From Mycoplasmopsis primatum ATCC 25948 (GTDB lineage: Bacteria; Bacillota_I; Bacilli_A; Mycoplasmatales; Metamycoplasmataceae): a stretch of 41,745 bases of DNA. Below, one piece after another: positions 1 through 9,273 of the stretch. The stretch lies in assembly GCF_000702785.1 (NCBI RefSeq), contig NZ_JNJV01000003.1, positions 1-41,745 of the forward strand, read 5' to 3'. Position numbers and translations under genes: made by a program. The notes under the pieces were generated by a model. That model was not told the DNA's origin. It saw only the letters and a program-made list of their open reading frames with translations, and made no database searches. Each line of letters starts with the position of its first letter. Within the stretch, counting starts at the first letter, position 1.

Positions 1-198
1 CTTTCTGTCTTCAATCGATTGAAAATCTTCTATTTTTTCTTTTAAAATCTCTAAAAAATTAGGATTAATTTCCTTGAGTGTATTTACATTGCCTAAACAA
101 GCAATTCTTTTAAAACCTTTTGAAAAACCGCCTGATTGAACCACATGACAATAATCAAATTTTCCATTGCTATTTATTAAAATTATATATTTTCCCAT
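1..198 (-). CDS. Possible IS1634-like transposase, N-terminal part, cut by window edge
   Basis: An open frame of 66 codons runs from an ATG at 198 off the left edge with no TAA or TAG. It begins MGKYIILINSNGKFD and contains a patch 'GFSKGFKRIACLGNV'. That pattern (a lysine/glycine-rich turn followed by R-I-x-x-L-G) resembles the N-terminus of mycoplasma IS1634/IS4-type transposases; the catalytic DDE core would lie outside the window, so the assignment rests on weak similarity. There is no Shine-Dalgarno. A perfect TATAAT (205-210, minus strand) ends only six bases before the ATG, so the transcript may be leaderless. It could instead be an unrelated hypothetical gene. Confidence 0.4.
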   Translation of the reverse strand, partial: MGKYIILINSNGKFDYCHVVQSGGFSKGFKRIACLGNVNTLKEINPNFLEILKEKIEDFQSIEDRK

Positions 199-214
199 AT
201 GCTAATTATAGCAT
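199..214 (-). promoter_or_regulatory. -10 box inside a small inverted repeat before the leftward gene
   Basis: The arms ATGCTA (199-204) and TAGCAT (209-214) form an inverted repeat, and on the minus strand TATAAT (205-210) sits within it. The distance to the ATG at 198 fits transcription starting at or next to the start codon. This is inference from sequence only. Confidence 0.4.
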
Positions 215-278
215 AAATTGTATGTAATTGTAATAAATAATTAGTTTTTTTAAATACAAAGTATTTAAGTATAAAAAA

Positions 279-297
279 TGACCCAAAAAATGGGTCA
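279..297. repeat. Inverted repeat TGACCCA / TGGGTCA
   Basis: Perfect 7-bp arms (279-285 and 291-297) are separated by five A. The repeat lies between the left-edge putative transposase gene and the pdhD terminator. It may belong to the end of an insertion element or be a remnant terminator; without the other end of the element this cannot be settled. Confidence 0.4.
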
Positions 298-404
298 AAC
301 TCAGAAACTCGGGATTTTCTCTCTATTGCTTCTCACACTTCATCATTTATGTCCTCTGTAAAAATCGTGTTATTTATATAGAGATCTCCATCTTTAACCT
401 GAAA

Positions 405-443
405 CAAAAAAAGACCCATTTTTTTGATTTTAGGTCTTTTTTG
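405..443 (-). terminator. Rho-independent terminator after pdhD
   Basis: On the minus strand AAAAAGACC and GGTCTTTTT form a 9-bp stem with a 17-nt A/T loop, followed by a T run, about 30 bases after the pdhD stop codon. The A/T-flanked stem could also work on the plus strand. Confidence 0.65.
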
Positions 444-474
444 TATAGTGTGTCTCTTTTAATTTATTAATAAA

Positions 475-2028
475 TTATTTTTTTAAGTTTTCGAGTGTTA
501 ATTTATGTAATGCTGATCTAGCAGCTTCTCAAATAATTTCATTAAAAGTAGGGTGTGGATGAATTGTGTGAGTTAAATCTTTTACACAAGCGCCTTTTTC
601 AATAGCTAATGCTATTTCAGCGACATAATCGGTCACGTTAGCACCAATCATATGCGCACCTAAAATGTGTCCGTTTTCTTTGTTAACCACTAATTTAACA
701 AAACCTTTGGTTTGACTAGCAGCAATAGCTTTACCTAGAAAACTAAATGAATATTTAGATGTTATAACATTATAACCAGCATCAGTTGCTTGTTGTTCTG
801 TTAAGCCTACGAAAGCAATTTCTGGATTTGTATAAATACATGCAGGCACAGGTTTTGATTCTGGTTTATAAGGAATACCATAAACATCAAGTATATGATA
901 TACAGCAGTTACAGCATGTGAGTATGCAACGTGAGCTAACATATTTTGTCCAGTTACGTCTCCAATAGCATAAACGCCTTTAACATTTGTACGCATGAAT
1001 TCATCAACAAGAACTTCTTTACGAGCACCTAATTTAACGCCAACTTCTTCAAGTTTTTCAGAAGCAGGAATTCTACCAGTAGCAATTAAAATAACATCTG
1101 CGCTAATCTTTTCTTCTTTGCCATCCTTAACATAAACTAGGCTTTCATCTGAATCAAGCTTGCTACTTGAAGCATTAAAGATAATTTCAATTTTGTTGTC
1201 ATTTTGCAATACTTTAGTTATTTCAGTAGCAACATCTTTATCAACTCCAGGAAGCAATCTATCTTCTCTTTGAATAATAGTTACTTTTGTACCTACAGCA
1301 GCATAAACTTGTGCAAATTCAACACCAATAACACCACCACCGACAATAACCATTGATTTAGGTAAGTTTTTGTTATAGTTGATAGCTTCACGTGAAGATA
1401 ATAATTTACCGCTTTCATAGCCTTTTTCAAAACCTTCAATGTTTTTCATTCTTCTAGCGTGGCTACCAGTAGCAATAATTAAATTCTTAGCACGGTAAAC
1501 TTTACCATTGACTTTAATTTCCTTAGCACCAACAAATTCAGCATCGCCATCAATTACTTGGCACTTCGAGCCCTTCATAAGCATTTTAACGCCACCTGAT
1601 AATTGGGCAACAACCTTAGCTTTTCTTTCATGCATTTTTAATCATGTTTTGTCATAATCAATTTTTAAGTCAGCAAAATTTGCCTCAATACCATATTTAG
1701 CAGCATCTAATATTTCTTCAAGCACGTGCGTTGACTTAAGCATTGCTTTAGTTGGAATACATCCAATATTAAGACATACACCGCCTCAAAATTCTTTTTC
1801 AACAATTAAAGTTTTAAGACCAGCTTTTCCAGCCATTTCAGCAGCTAAATAACCACCAGGACCTGAACCAACTACAATAACATCAAATTCATCATCAACT
1901 GAACCAGTGTATTTTTTACCAGCATCTTTTCATGCTAATTTAGTTTTTTCACTTTCATAAGGTTTATTACATGATTGCTTAGAACATGTGCAATCAGTGC
2001 ATTTAGTTTTGCATGCTTCTTTAGCCAT
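475..2028 (-). CDS. pdhD: Dihydrolipoamide dehydrogenase (E3) with Cys-rich N-terminal tail
   Basis: This 517-aa protein (one UGA-Trp at 529-531) is the flavoprotein that reoxidises dihydrolipoamide using NAD+ in the pyruvate dehydrogenase complex. Visible motifs: the FAD-binding VVGSGPGGY near residue 52, the redox disulfide C85/C90 in GGVCLNIGCIPTK, a second NAD-binding GGGVIGVEFA, and the C-terminal HPHPTFNE active-site motif. The first 45 residues are unusual. Many mycoplasma E3 proteins carry an N-terminal lipoyl domain, but here there is a short polar stretch with cysteines at 6, 10, 13, 15 and 20 and no lipoylatable D-K-A motif. The start at 2028 has AGGAG seven bases upstream, and TAA-T-ATG links it to pdhC. 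Confidence is high for the enzyme; the tail's role is unknown. Confidence 0.95.
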
Positions 2029-2029
2029 A

Positions 2030-2761
2030 TTAAAATTCTCCTAATTGTTCTGGACTTTCAATTAATTCCTTAACTCTACCTTGGAATCTAGCCATATCAG
2101 CGCCGTCTACTCATTGATGATCAGCAGCAATTGATAAGTACATAATTTTTCTATTTTCAACTTTAGCATCTTTAGTTAATTTTAATTCATCGATAATAGC
2201 ACCAGTAGCTGTAATAGCAACTTCACCTTTATTCATTATTGGAGAGCCAAAAAGAACACCTGAACTACCAACATTAGTAATAGTGAAGCATCCACCAGTC
2301 ATATCAGACATTTTTAATTTTTTGTCTCTAGCAAGAGTCGATAATCTTACTATTTCATTTTGAATATCAATAACATTTAGTTTTTCAACACCTCTAATAA
2401 CTGGGACAACAAGACCATAAGGTGTATCAACAGCTATACCAATATTAATTGTATCTGGATAAATAATTTTTGCATTTGCAGCATCTCACTTAGCAGTAAA
2501 GTTTGGAAATTCACTTAGGGCTATTGAGGAAGCTTTAACTATTCATGATAAAAAAGTTAGTTTAACATTATGATCTTTTAAAACTTTATCTTTAACTGCA
2601 CTACGTAAATTTCATAAGTTTGTAACATCTGCTTTAATTGTTAGAGCACAATAAGCAACTGAATCAACAACTTCTTTAAGGTTTTTTGCTATTGCCTTAC
2701 GAATGGTTGGAATAGGTAATTCTTTTGCTTCTAATGCTTTTTCCTTTACAATTTCGGCCAT
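2030..2761 (-). CDS. pdhC: Dihydrolipoamide acetyltransferase catalytic core only (E2)
   Basis: This 243-aa protein matches the E2 catalytic (CoA acetyltransferase) domain: it opens with PIPTIRKAIAKNL, typical of the start of that domain, and ends with the catalytic H-x3-D-G motif in AADHQWVDGAD. A usual E2 is at least 300-400 aa and carries a lipoyl domain and a peripheral subunit-binding domain before the core; neither is present here. The ATG at 2761 has AAGAAGGT upstream and lies two bases after the stop of the small gene 2763-2984. An in-frame ATG at 2800 overlaps that gene and looks unlikely. UGA codes for Trp four times. The core identification is secure, but how the complex is lipoylated is not explained by this operon. 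Confidence 0.92.
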
Positions 2762-2762
2762 A

Positions 2763-2984
2763 TTATTTACCTTCTTTTCTTGCTTTAATAGCTCTTTCAC
2801 GTGGTGTTAGTTTAGAATCATCGCCGCATTCTTTATCACATTCTTTTTCAGTTTTTTTACTTGGTTTAGCAGCATATGCTGAGAAGTCTAATAAATCATT
2901 TGAAACCTTAAGTTGTCCAACAACAGCAGGCGCGTCTGCTGATCCAACTTCTTCTTCAACTTTTTGTTTTTCTTTATCTAACAT
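2763..2984 (-). CDS. Small linker-like protein, remnant or split-off piece of E2 N-terminal half
   Basis: This 73-aa protein starts at an ATG with AGGAG six bases upstream and ends just before pdhC. Residues about 10-40 (EEVGSADAPAVVGQLKVSND...) look like the acidic/alanine linker that follows the lipoyl domain in mycoplasma E2 proteins. The lipoyl domain itself, with its D-K-A motif, is absent. The rest is charged (KTEKECDKECGDDSK) with cysteines at 49 and 53 and ends in a basic TPRERAIKARKEGK. It is probably what remains after the N-terminal half of E2 was deleted and the gene split, but its own ribosome-binding site suggests it is still translated. Function unknown. Confidence 0.6.
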   Translation of the reverse strand: MLDKEKQKVEEEVGSADAPAVVGQLKVSNDLLDFSAYAAKPSKKTEKECDKECGDDSKLTPRERAIKARKEGK

Positions 2985-3081
2985 ATTTCTCCTTTGCATT
3001 AATTAAACTTTTGTTTGTTTTTTTGAAATAGACAAATCAAACAAACATTAGTTTAATATTAAAATTAATAAATTTGATTAA

Positions 3082-3087
3082 ATTATA
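3082..3087 (-). promoter_or_regulatory. Candidate -10 box for the small gene-pdhC-pdhD unit
   Basis: A perfect TATAAT on the minus strand lies in the T tail of the hairpin that follows pdhB, about 100 bases before the small gene's ATG. No clear -35 is seen, which is usual in mycoplasmas. Confidence 0.35.
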
Positions 3088-3111
3088 AAACAAAAAGCAT
3101 AAATGCTTTTT
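3082..3111 (-). terminator. Terminator between pdhB and the E2/E3 genes
   Basis: The perfect inverted repeat AAAAAGCAT / ATGCTTTTT (3092-3111) is followed on the minus strand by GTTTTATAAT. It starts 23 bases after the pdhB stop, so pdhAB and pdhCD are probably at least partly separate transcripts. Confidence 0.6.
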
Positions 3112-3133
3112 GTTTTTTTAATAGATTATTAGA

Positions 3134-4126
3134 TTAGCCTAACATTTCTTCGATTACTGTTGCAATTTTTTCTTTATTAACCATGAAGTAGTGTTCTAGT
3201 GCTGGAAGTGGAACAGTAACGTCTGGGCCGTTTAATCTTCTTGGTTGAGCAACTAAATCATCAAAGCAGTGTTCGTTAACACGTGTAATGATTTCTGAAG
3301 TAATTGAAAGTGTTTGAACAGATTCTGAAACTGCTAATACACGACCTGTTTTCTTAACTGATTTAACAATGGTTTCTGTGTCCATTGGTTTAAGAGTTCT
3401 AAGGTCAACAACTTCGATAGAGTAGTTTTTGCCTTTTTCTTGTAGCAATTTAATTGCTGCAAGGGTTTCATGAACCATGTGACCATAGGTTACAACTGTT
3501 AAGTCTTCACCTGGAACTACAACATTAGCTTTTCCAATTTCAACTGTATAGTGACCAGCTGGAATTTCTTGTTTGAAAGCACGGTAGTCACGTTTGTGTT
3601 CAAGGAATATTACAGGGTCATTTTGTTCAAATGCTGCTAACATTAAACCTTTTGTATCGTAAGGTGTAGCAGGCATTATAACTTTAAGGCCTGGAATGTG
3701 TGAAAATAGTGTTTCAATAGATTCTGAGTGGTGTTCCAATGCTTTAACACCTCCACCACAAGGCATTCTAAAGATTGCAGGACATGACATAGCACCACGT
3801 GTTCTATTTCTGTAACGTGCTGCGTTACCAAAGATTTGTTGCATAGCATAAATAGCAAAACCTGAAAATTGCATTTCAACAACTGGTCTAAGACCTGCTA
3901 ATGCAGCGCCAATTGCTGAACCTGCTATTGCAGATTCTGAAATAGGTGAGTCTCATACTCTTTCTTCGCCATATTTCTTTTGAAGACCATCAGTAGCACG
4001 GAATACACCACCTTCGAAACCAGCATCTTCACCATAAACAACTGCATTAGGGTATTTTTCTAATGCTACATCAAGAGCATTAGTTAAAGCAGCTATATTG
4101 TTAACTGAAATCATTTTTTCTGACAT
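3134..4126 (-). CDS. pdhB: Pyruvate dehydrogenase E1 beta subunit
   Basis: This 330-aa subunit pairs with PdhA to form the thiamine diphosphate-dependent E1 that decarboxylates pyruvate. The sequence is typical across its length: VVYGEDAGFEGGVFRAT near residue 35, SPISESAIAG near 65, RPVVEMQFSGFA, and a C-terminal transketolase domain with GPDVTVPLPALEHY. Length matches the family (about 325). The only UGA-Trp (about 3955) breaks the frame under the standard code. The start at 4126 has AAAGGAG eight bases upstream, 35 bases after the pdhA stop, indicating a pdhA-pdhB operon. Confidence 0.96.
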
Positions 4127-4161
4127 AATTATTCTCCTTTAAAATATAGATTTTTACTTAA

Positions 4162-5252
4162 TTATTTTAAGAATCTTCTGTTAGCTTCTTTTTGTTCAGC
4201 TAATTCAGCTGGCATTGTTTCATAGGTGTAATCGTAAATATCATCAAAGCCTTCGCTTGATAAAATTGCTGCTGAGTCTGCATATGCTTGTTTTGCTTCT
4301 GCTTCTGCTTCTTGTGCCAATGCTTCAATTTGATCTTTAGTAATAATTTTTTCTTTAAGCAAGTATGCTTCAATACGATGGAATGGTTCTCATTCTTCGT
4401 GTTTTTCTTCTTCTTCTCTTGAACGGTAAACTCTAGGGTTATCGCTAGTTGTATGTTGTCCTTGACGTCATGTAAGCATTTCAATTAGAATAGGACCGTT
4501 GCCTTTTCTTGTATATTCATAAGCTTCTTTAATAACTTCTGAAGTAGCAAGTAAGTCATTACCATCAACACGAACACTAGGAATACCATATGACATAGCT
4601 CTTTGTGAAAGTGTTTTAACTTTATAGCTGTGGTGTTCTGGAACTGAAATAGCTCATTGGTTGTTCATAACTACCATAACAAGTGGTCAATTACGAACTG
4701 AAGCCATATTTAAGCCTTCGTGGAATTCACCTTCATTTGTTCCACCATTACCAATTGTAGTTAAGCAAATTTGACCTTTGCCATTAGCTTTAAGTGCTGA
4801 TGCTACACCACCAGCCATTGATGTTTGTGAACCAATAATAACTTGCATAGGTAATGTATTAAGACCTGGCATTTTTGATCCAAGTTCTGAACCATTTCAG
4901 TATGCATAGATTGATTTCATTTCAACACCACGTGCTAATAATGTTGGCAGTGCACGGTAGTGTGGAGCATATCAGTCATCTTTTTTAAGATTGTATCCGA
5001 TTGCTGCTAATGCAGCTTCTTCACCTAAGTTAGGAGCAAAAGTTCCTAGACGACCTGTTTTTTGTAATGTTAATGAGTAATTGTCTCATTGACGAGATCT
5101 AACCATAATTTTATACATTGCAAGTAATTGTTTCTTTTGAGCTTCTGTAGGTTTGTAATCAGCGTTGATTAACTTTCCTTTTTTGTCAAGAAAACGAATC
5201 ACTTCTTTAGGGTCACTAACAGCATGACCTGGGTAATGTATTTAAATTTCAT
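4162..5252 (-). CDS. pdhA: Pyruvate dehydrogenase E1 alpha subunit, apparent frameshift at codon 7
   Basis: From about 5233 down, the sequence is a continuous E1 alpha with UGA-Trp: MVRSRQWDNYSLT, GEEAALAAIGY, the thiamine diphosphate motif and the NN pair 27 residues later. The natural start, ATG at 5252 preceded by AAGGAG, reads MKFKYIT and then goes out of frame. The main frame has an upstream TAA and no ATG. Adding one C to the CCC run at 5231-5233 would join the two into a 363-aa protein of normal length beginning MKFKYITPGHA. The thiamine motif reads GNG (Asn169) where the family normally has GDG. The deletion may be a sequencing error, a real mutation or, less likely, a site of frameshifting. 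Confidence 0.85.
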
Positions 5253-5318
5253 CCGCTTCTCCTTGTTTTTTTTAATTAGTATTCTCATTGATATTTTGCT
5301 AACAAATGAGATACTAAA

Positions 5319-5324
5319 ATTATA
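5319..5324 (-). promoter_or_regulatory. -10 box of the pdhA promoter
   Basis: A perfect TATAAT on the minus strand, about 65 bases upstream of the pdhA ATG; the -35 region is weak. This is the best candidate for driving pdhAB. Confidence 0.5.
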
Positions 5325-5350
5325 TATTGATACATAGTTAAAGGACTAAA

Positions 5351-5370
5351 ATATGGAATTTTTTCCACAT
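5351..5370. repeat. Inverted repeat upstream of the pdhA promoter
   Basis: ATATGGAA (5351-5358) and TTCCACAT (5363-5370) pair with one mismatch around four T. The repeat lies about 30 bases upstream of the pdhA -10. The same half-sites recur upstream of the lipoprotein gene 12459-14945, which suggests an operator; no regulator is known. Confidence 0.4.
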
Positions 5371-5558
5371 TTTTTATTTTTTTTATTTGTTATTATTATT
5401 TAGAAAAAAATAAAAGCGTGTAGAAATAAATTAACAGATATTTATTCAATAAATTTCTTTGAATATTTTTATTTTTTTAGATATTTAAATTAAAATAAAT
5501 CTATTATTTTTTACTATATTTATTCAAATACCCAATTTAACATGAAAGGTGATAATTT

Positions 5559-6248
5559 ATGAATTTAGCAGACAATCTTTTTATTATTTCGTTAACTTTA
5601 ACCTTTGTTTCTGGAATCGGTCTTTATATTTTAGTTTCGTTAAATTGATATAAAACTATTTTTTATCGTGCTACTTTTGTGAAAAATTATTGTATAAATA
5701 ATGAAAAAAGAGTAAGAGATTTTTATATAAAAAATATAGTAAAAAATATCACTTTTATCACATTTTTAACAGCCACATTATCATTCTTAAATATTTTTAG
5801 TATTGTGGCTTTTATATATTTATTTGCTTCAAAACAAAACAGTATCATAACTTATTATCACCTAATAGGTTTTGTCACTTTTGGGGTTATGCTATACCTA
5901 ACCATTACTAATGCAATGATGATTGCAAAATTAAAAGAATGAAGTATTTCTAATATTAAATTGCCAAAAGCAAACTATATAGAAAATGATATTAATTGAA
6001 ATTTAAAAGGCATCAAACAAATATCTTTTATGGAAGATGAATTGAGAGTTATAACAACATTAGGTAAAAAATCAATAAATATGAGCATTAGAATTTCTAA
6101 AAATTTTGAAGACAAAACTGATAATGAAAAGCAAAAAGAAATTTATGAAAAATTAATTTTTGATTTTGATAACACTAAATGAGCTAATGGTGAAGACATT
6201 GATATTAATTCATTTCAAGCAATCTTTAGCAAATATAATATTGTATAA
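5559..6248 (+). CDS. Unknown membrane protein with three predicted transmembrane segments
   Basis: This 229-aa frame (several UGA-Trp) starts at an ATG with AAAGGTGAT nine bases upstream. I do not recognise the family. Hydrophobic segments lie near residues 6-30 (IISLTLTFVSGIGLYILVSL type), 65-90 (FITFLTATLSFLNIFSIVAFI) and 98-122. After these comes a charged, soluble C-terminal half of about 105 residues, probably cytoplasmic. It is the only plus-strand gene in the first 32 kb, is divergent from pdhA and converges on trxB, and ends at a shared terminator. There are no catalytic motifs I can see, so function cannot be given. Confidence 0.8.
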
Positions 6249-6271
6249 ATCTGTTTTTCAATAATTAAAAC

Positions 6272-6304
6272 TCGTGCCACTTATAAAAGCACGATTTTTG
6301 TTTA
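6272..6304. terminator. Bidirectional terminator between convergent genes
   Basis: The stem TCGTGC (6272-6277) / GCACGA (6289-6294), with an 11-base loop, has a T run on the plus side and a T-rich stretch on the minus side. It serves the membrane gene ending at 6248 and trxB ending at 6308. Confidence 0.65.
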
Positions 6305-6307
6305 ATA

Positions 6308-7231
6308 TTATTTTAGTTCATTTCAGATAAATTTAGCTGCAATAGCACCATCAGAAGCTGCGGTTACAATTTGCCTAATTTCTTTTTGGCGAATGTCTCC
6401 AATAGCATAAATGCCTTGAATTTTAGTTTGCATTTTTTCGTTAGTAACAATAAAGCCATCTTTGTTAGTTATATCTAAATGACTTATAAAATCAGAAACT
6501 GGTACAAAACCAATCATTGGGAATAAACCGTCGCAATGTTTAGCAACAATTTTGCCATTTTCATCTATTAAATAGATTTTTTCAACAAAATTTTCGCCTT
6601 CTAACTTTTTGATATACGTGTTAAATAAAATCTTAATTTTTGGATGGTTTTTAACTTTGTCCACTGTAACTTTTTCTGCATAAAATTTTGACCCGCGAAC
6701 AATCAAATTAACTTCAGAAGCAAAAGCTGTGAGATATAAAGCTTCTTCAAAAGCTGAATTGCCATCGCCAAGAACATAAAGCACTTTATTCTTAAATAAA
6801 GGGCCATCACACACGCCACAATAACTAATGCCTTTTTTATCAAATTTATCAAAATTTTCAATATCACTAGGTTTGCGATTCACTAAGCCAGTAGCAATAA
6901 TAACTGTTTTTGACTGAATGATTGAATTATCTTGCAAAACTATTTCTTGCAAATTATTAGCAAGGTGATTTATTTTAATTACATTTGCACTTTTAAATTG
7001 GGAACCAAAAGACATCGCATGAGAATAAAGCATATCTGCTAATTCGTAGCCTGAAACTTTTTTTGTACCTAATCAATTTTCAACTTCAGTTGTTGAATTT
7101 ATTTTTCCACCGGGTACTTCTTTTTCAATAATTAAAGTTTTTAAGCCACTTCTTGAAGCATATAAAGCTGCATTAAGACCGCCAGGCCCAGAACCAACAA
7201 TAACTACATCATATAAAACATTTTGTTCCAT
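6308..7231 (-). CDS. trxB: Thioredoxin reductase
   Basis: This 307-aa flavoprotein transfers electrons from NADPH to thioredoxin. It shows the FAD-binding [10 protein letters not shown] near residue 10, the redox motif C138-G-V-C141 followed by D (YCGVCDGP), and the closing segment [15 protein letters not shown]. The usual motif is CATC; CGVC keeps both cysteines. The GxGxxA motif of the NADPH domain reads [12 protein letters not shown], close to normal. Length fits the family (about 310). Two UGA-Trp codons occur, one nearly at the C-terminus. It lies one base after lgt in the order hprK-lgt-trxB, an arrangement common in Firmicutes. Confidence 0.94.
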
Positions 7232-7232
7232 A

Positions 7233-8246
7233 TTAAGAAAACACTCTTTCTATAGCTTTAGCATTTTTAGATTTAATTCTGGTTTTTTCGATCCAAGCAA
7301 TATATTCTTCTGGATGGGCATATTGATAAATAAATCTATTTTTTCTTCATTCACGCAAGTAGTGTAATGGGTTGAAAAATTGAAAGAATAATAAGCCTAA
7401 TGAACCAATAGCAAAGAAGATATAAGCAGCAATAATATACATTTGTTGACGATAAGCACGCAATGGTTCCATAGCTATACGTACAAGTCCATATCAAACA
7501 AAGTATAGTGAAGCAGAAGCCCCTGGTTTTAATAAACCAAATCTATTGACTACTCATACAAGTAATATGTATGCTATAAAGTTAATAATACCTTCATATA
7601 AGAATAATGGATATCTATAGCCCGTGCCTTCTGTATCTTTGATAAACATATTAGCAGCAAATGTTTTTCCAAAGATTAAAGAGCTTGAGCCATCTCAGTC
7701 TATTCTTCCATAAACTTCATGATTAGCATAATTACCCCAACGTCCAATCACTTGTCCTATTAAAACAGCTGGAATAATAAAATCAGCAGCTTTTCTAATA
7801 TCAATTCTATCTCTTATAAAGTAACCATATGTAAAATCGGCTATCATGGCGAAAATAACACCACCTTGGATACTTAGACCACCTTCTCAAACTTTATACC
7901 AGTTTCGCCAGTTATAGTTTGGATTATTAATAGATTGATCAACAACGTTTCATAAACGCGCGCCTAAAATGGCTGATGGAATCGTTAAGAAAATTAAGGT
8001 TAGTAATATTTCTCATGGATATCTTGCTCTTCGTCAAAAAATTACAATTGTTAAAATAGCAGCGACCATACCAAGCATCATAGTTAATGAATAAGTGTGC
8101 ACTGGAAAAGAGCCGATGTTAAAGAGTACACTAGCAGTATTTGCTGTTTTTCCAGCATCGGGAGTTCAAACTCCAGGATAAACTTTTCATAAATTTGGAT
8201 CATTTTGAGTGCTTGTGGTGTCAAATAATTGATATAAATTATTCAT
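7233..8246 (-). CDS. lgt: Prolipoprotein diacylglyceryl transferase
   Basis: This 337-aa integral membrane enzyme attaches diacylglycerol to the lipobox cysteine of prolipoproteins. Family features: several hydrophobic helices, the signature region around [13 protein letters not shown] with its conserved Arg-Trp-Gly-Asn, and [11 protein letters not shown] followed by a C-terminal [10 protein letters not shown]. It is somewhat longer than the usual 260-300 aa because of N- and C-terminal extensions, which is common in mycoplasmas. Many Trp residues are UGA, so no long frame appears under the standard code. It overlaps hprK by eight bases. Its substrates would include the four predicted lipoproteins in this window. 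Confidence 0.93.
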
Positions 8247-9189
8247 GAACATCTCCTTTATCTAATTCTTTTTGCCTTTGAGCTAGTAAATCTAACGAAT
8301 TAAAGCCTTCTCTTTTCGCTAAGAATGCTATCACGGCTCCTTCAATTAACGATGATACAGAAGCTCCAACTTTAATAGGCACCTGAACCTTTGGTATTTT
8401 GCCATCTAACACATTATAATAAATCTTTTTATCACCCAGGCGGTCTAATTTTTCATAATCTATGTTAGCATGGTCAACTAATTCAACACACAAATTAATT
8501 ACTGAACCACGCATAATTGACTTAATTCCATATGTTTGTAAAATATTGATTAAACCTGTTCCACGCATTTCAAGTAAATCTTGTGTTAGATATGGTGCAG
8601 ACCCTCAAAAATGCGCTCCAATGTGCTTAACTAAAACAGCATCATCAGCGATAAATAAATGACCTCTTTGAATTAGCTCATGAGTAGCTTCTGATTTACC
8701 AGCACCAGAAATACCGACTATCAAGACACCTATACCATGAATTGAAAGAAGACAGCCGTGAACTTGTGTTTCTTCTGAATAAAAATCGCTAAGATAAGTA
8801 CCAATTGTTGAAGTAATTTTTGAAGTGCTTCGATTAGCAATATAAAGTGGAATTTGATATTTATTGCACACTTGTGTAATGATTTTATGATGTGTTGGTA
8901 AAACACCCTTAGATAAAATTAATAATGGAGGCTTAACAGAAAGCACTCTATCAAGTGTTTTTAACAATTGATCTTTTTTTAATGTTTTAAAATAAATTGA
9001 TTCATTTGTTCCTCAACAAATTACATTTTTTGAATACCTTGTATTTTTAGAAGCACCAGCAATTTCTAATCCAAGCCTTTGAATTGCTGGATACTTAATA
9101 TTTCTATAAACAAGTTTTTGATCTTTATTCACAAGTTCAATATCAAACTTGTTGATTACTTCTAAAACATTAATAACTTTTTTTATCAT
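8239..9189 (-). CDS. hprK: HPr kinase/phosphorylase
   Basis: This 316-aa enzyme phosphorylates and dephosphorylates Ser46 of the PTS protein HPr. The C-terminal domain carries the P-loop GISGAGKS (residues 159-166), the catalytic region VHGCLL just before it, ADDAV after it, and the family signature MRGTGLINI near residue 215. The N-terminal domain is typical in length. The start at 9189 follows AAGGAACC. UGA-Trp codons at about 9015 and 8604 split the frame under the standard code. It is the first gene of hprK-lgt-trxB. Confidence 0.94.
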
Positions 9190-9273
9190 TGGTTCCTTAA
9201 ATAAGTATTAATTAATTTTAAAAATTATATAGTAAATCATATATTTAATATTAAAGAAAAATAAAGCCTGAGC

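Larger units (their letters stand above)
5253..5558. other. Intergenic region between pdhA and a plus-strand membrane gene
   Basis: About 300 A/T-rich bases hold divergent signals. On the minus side are AAGGAG for pdhA and a TATAAT at 5319-5324. Further upstream lies the inverted repeat ATATGGAA / TTCCACAT at 5351-5370. On the plus side is a T/A-rich stretch with possible -10 boxes near 5505-5520, then AAAGGTGAT for the next gene. I see no gene or RNA structure in it. Confidence 0.5.

Noticed and set aside
2030-2800. Alternative pdhC start at 2800
   Set aside because: It would overlap the small gene by 38 bases in another frame and lacks the good ribosome-binding site found before 2761.
2725-3006. 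Open frame of 93 codons on the plus strand opposite the small PDH gene
   Set aside because: Antisense to two real genes and without a start signal.
5542-5568. Eight-codon open frame (MKGDNLWI) overlapping the start of the membrane gene
   Set aside because: It contains the Shine-Dalgarno of the real gene and has none itself; probably chance.
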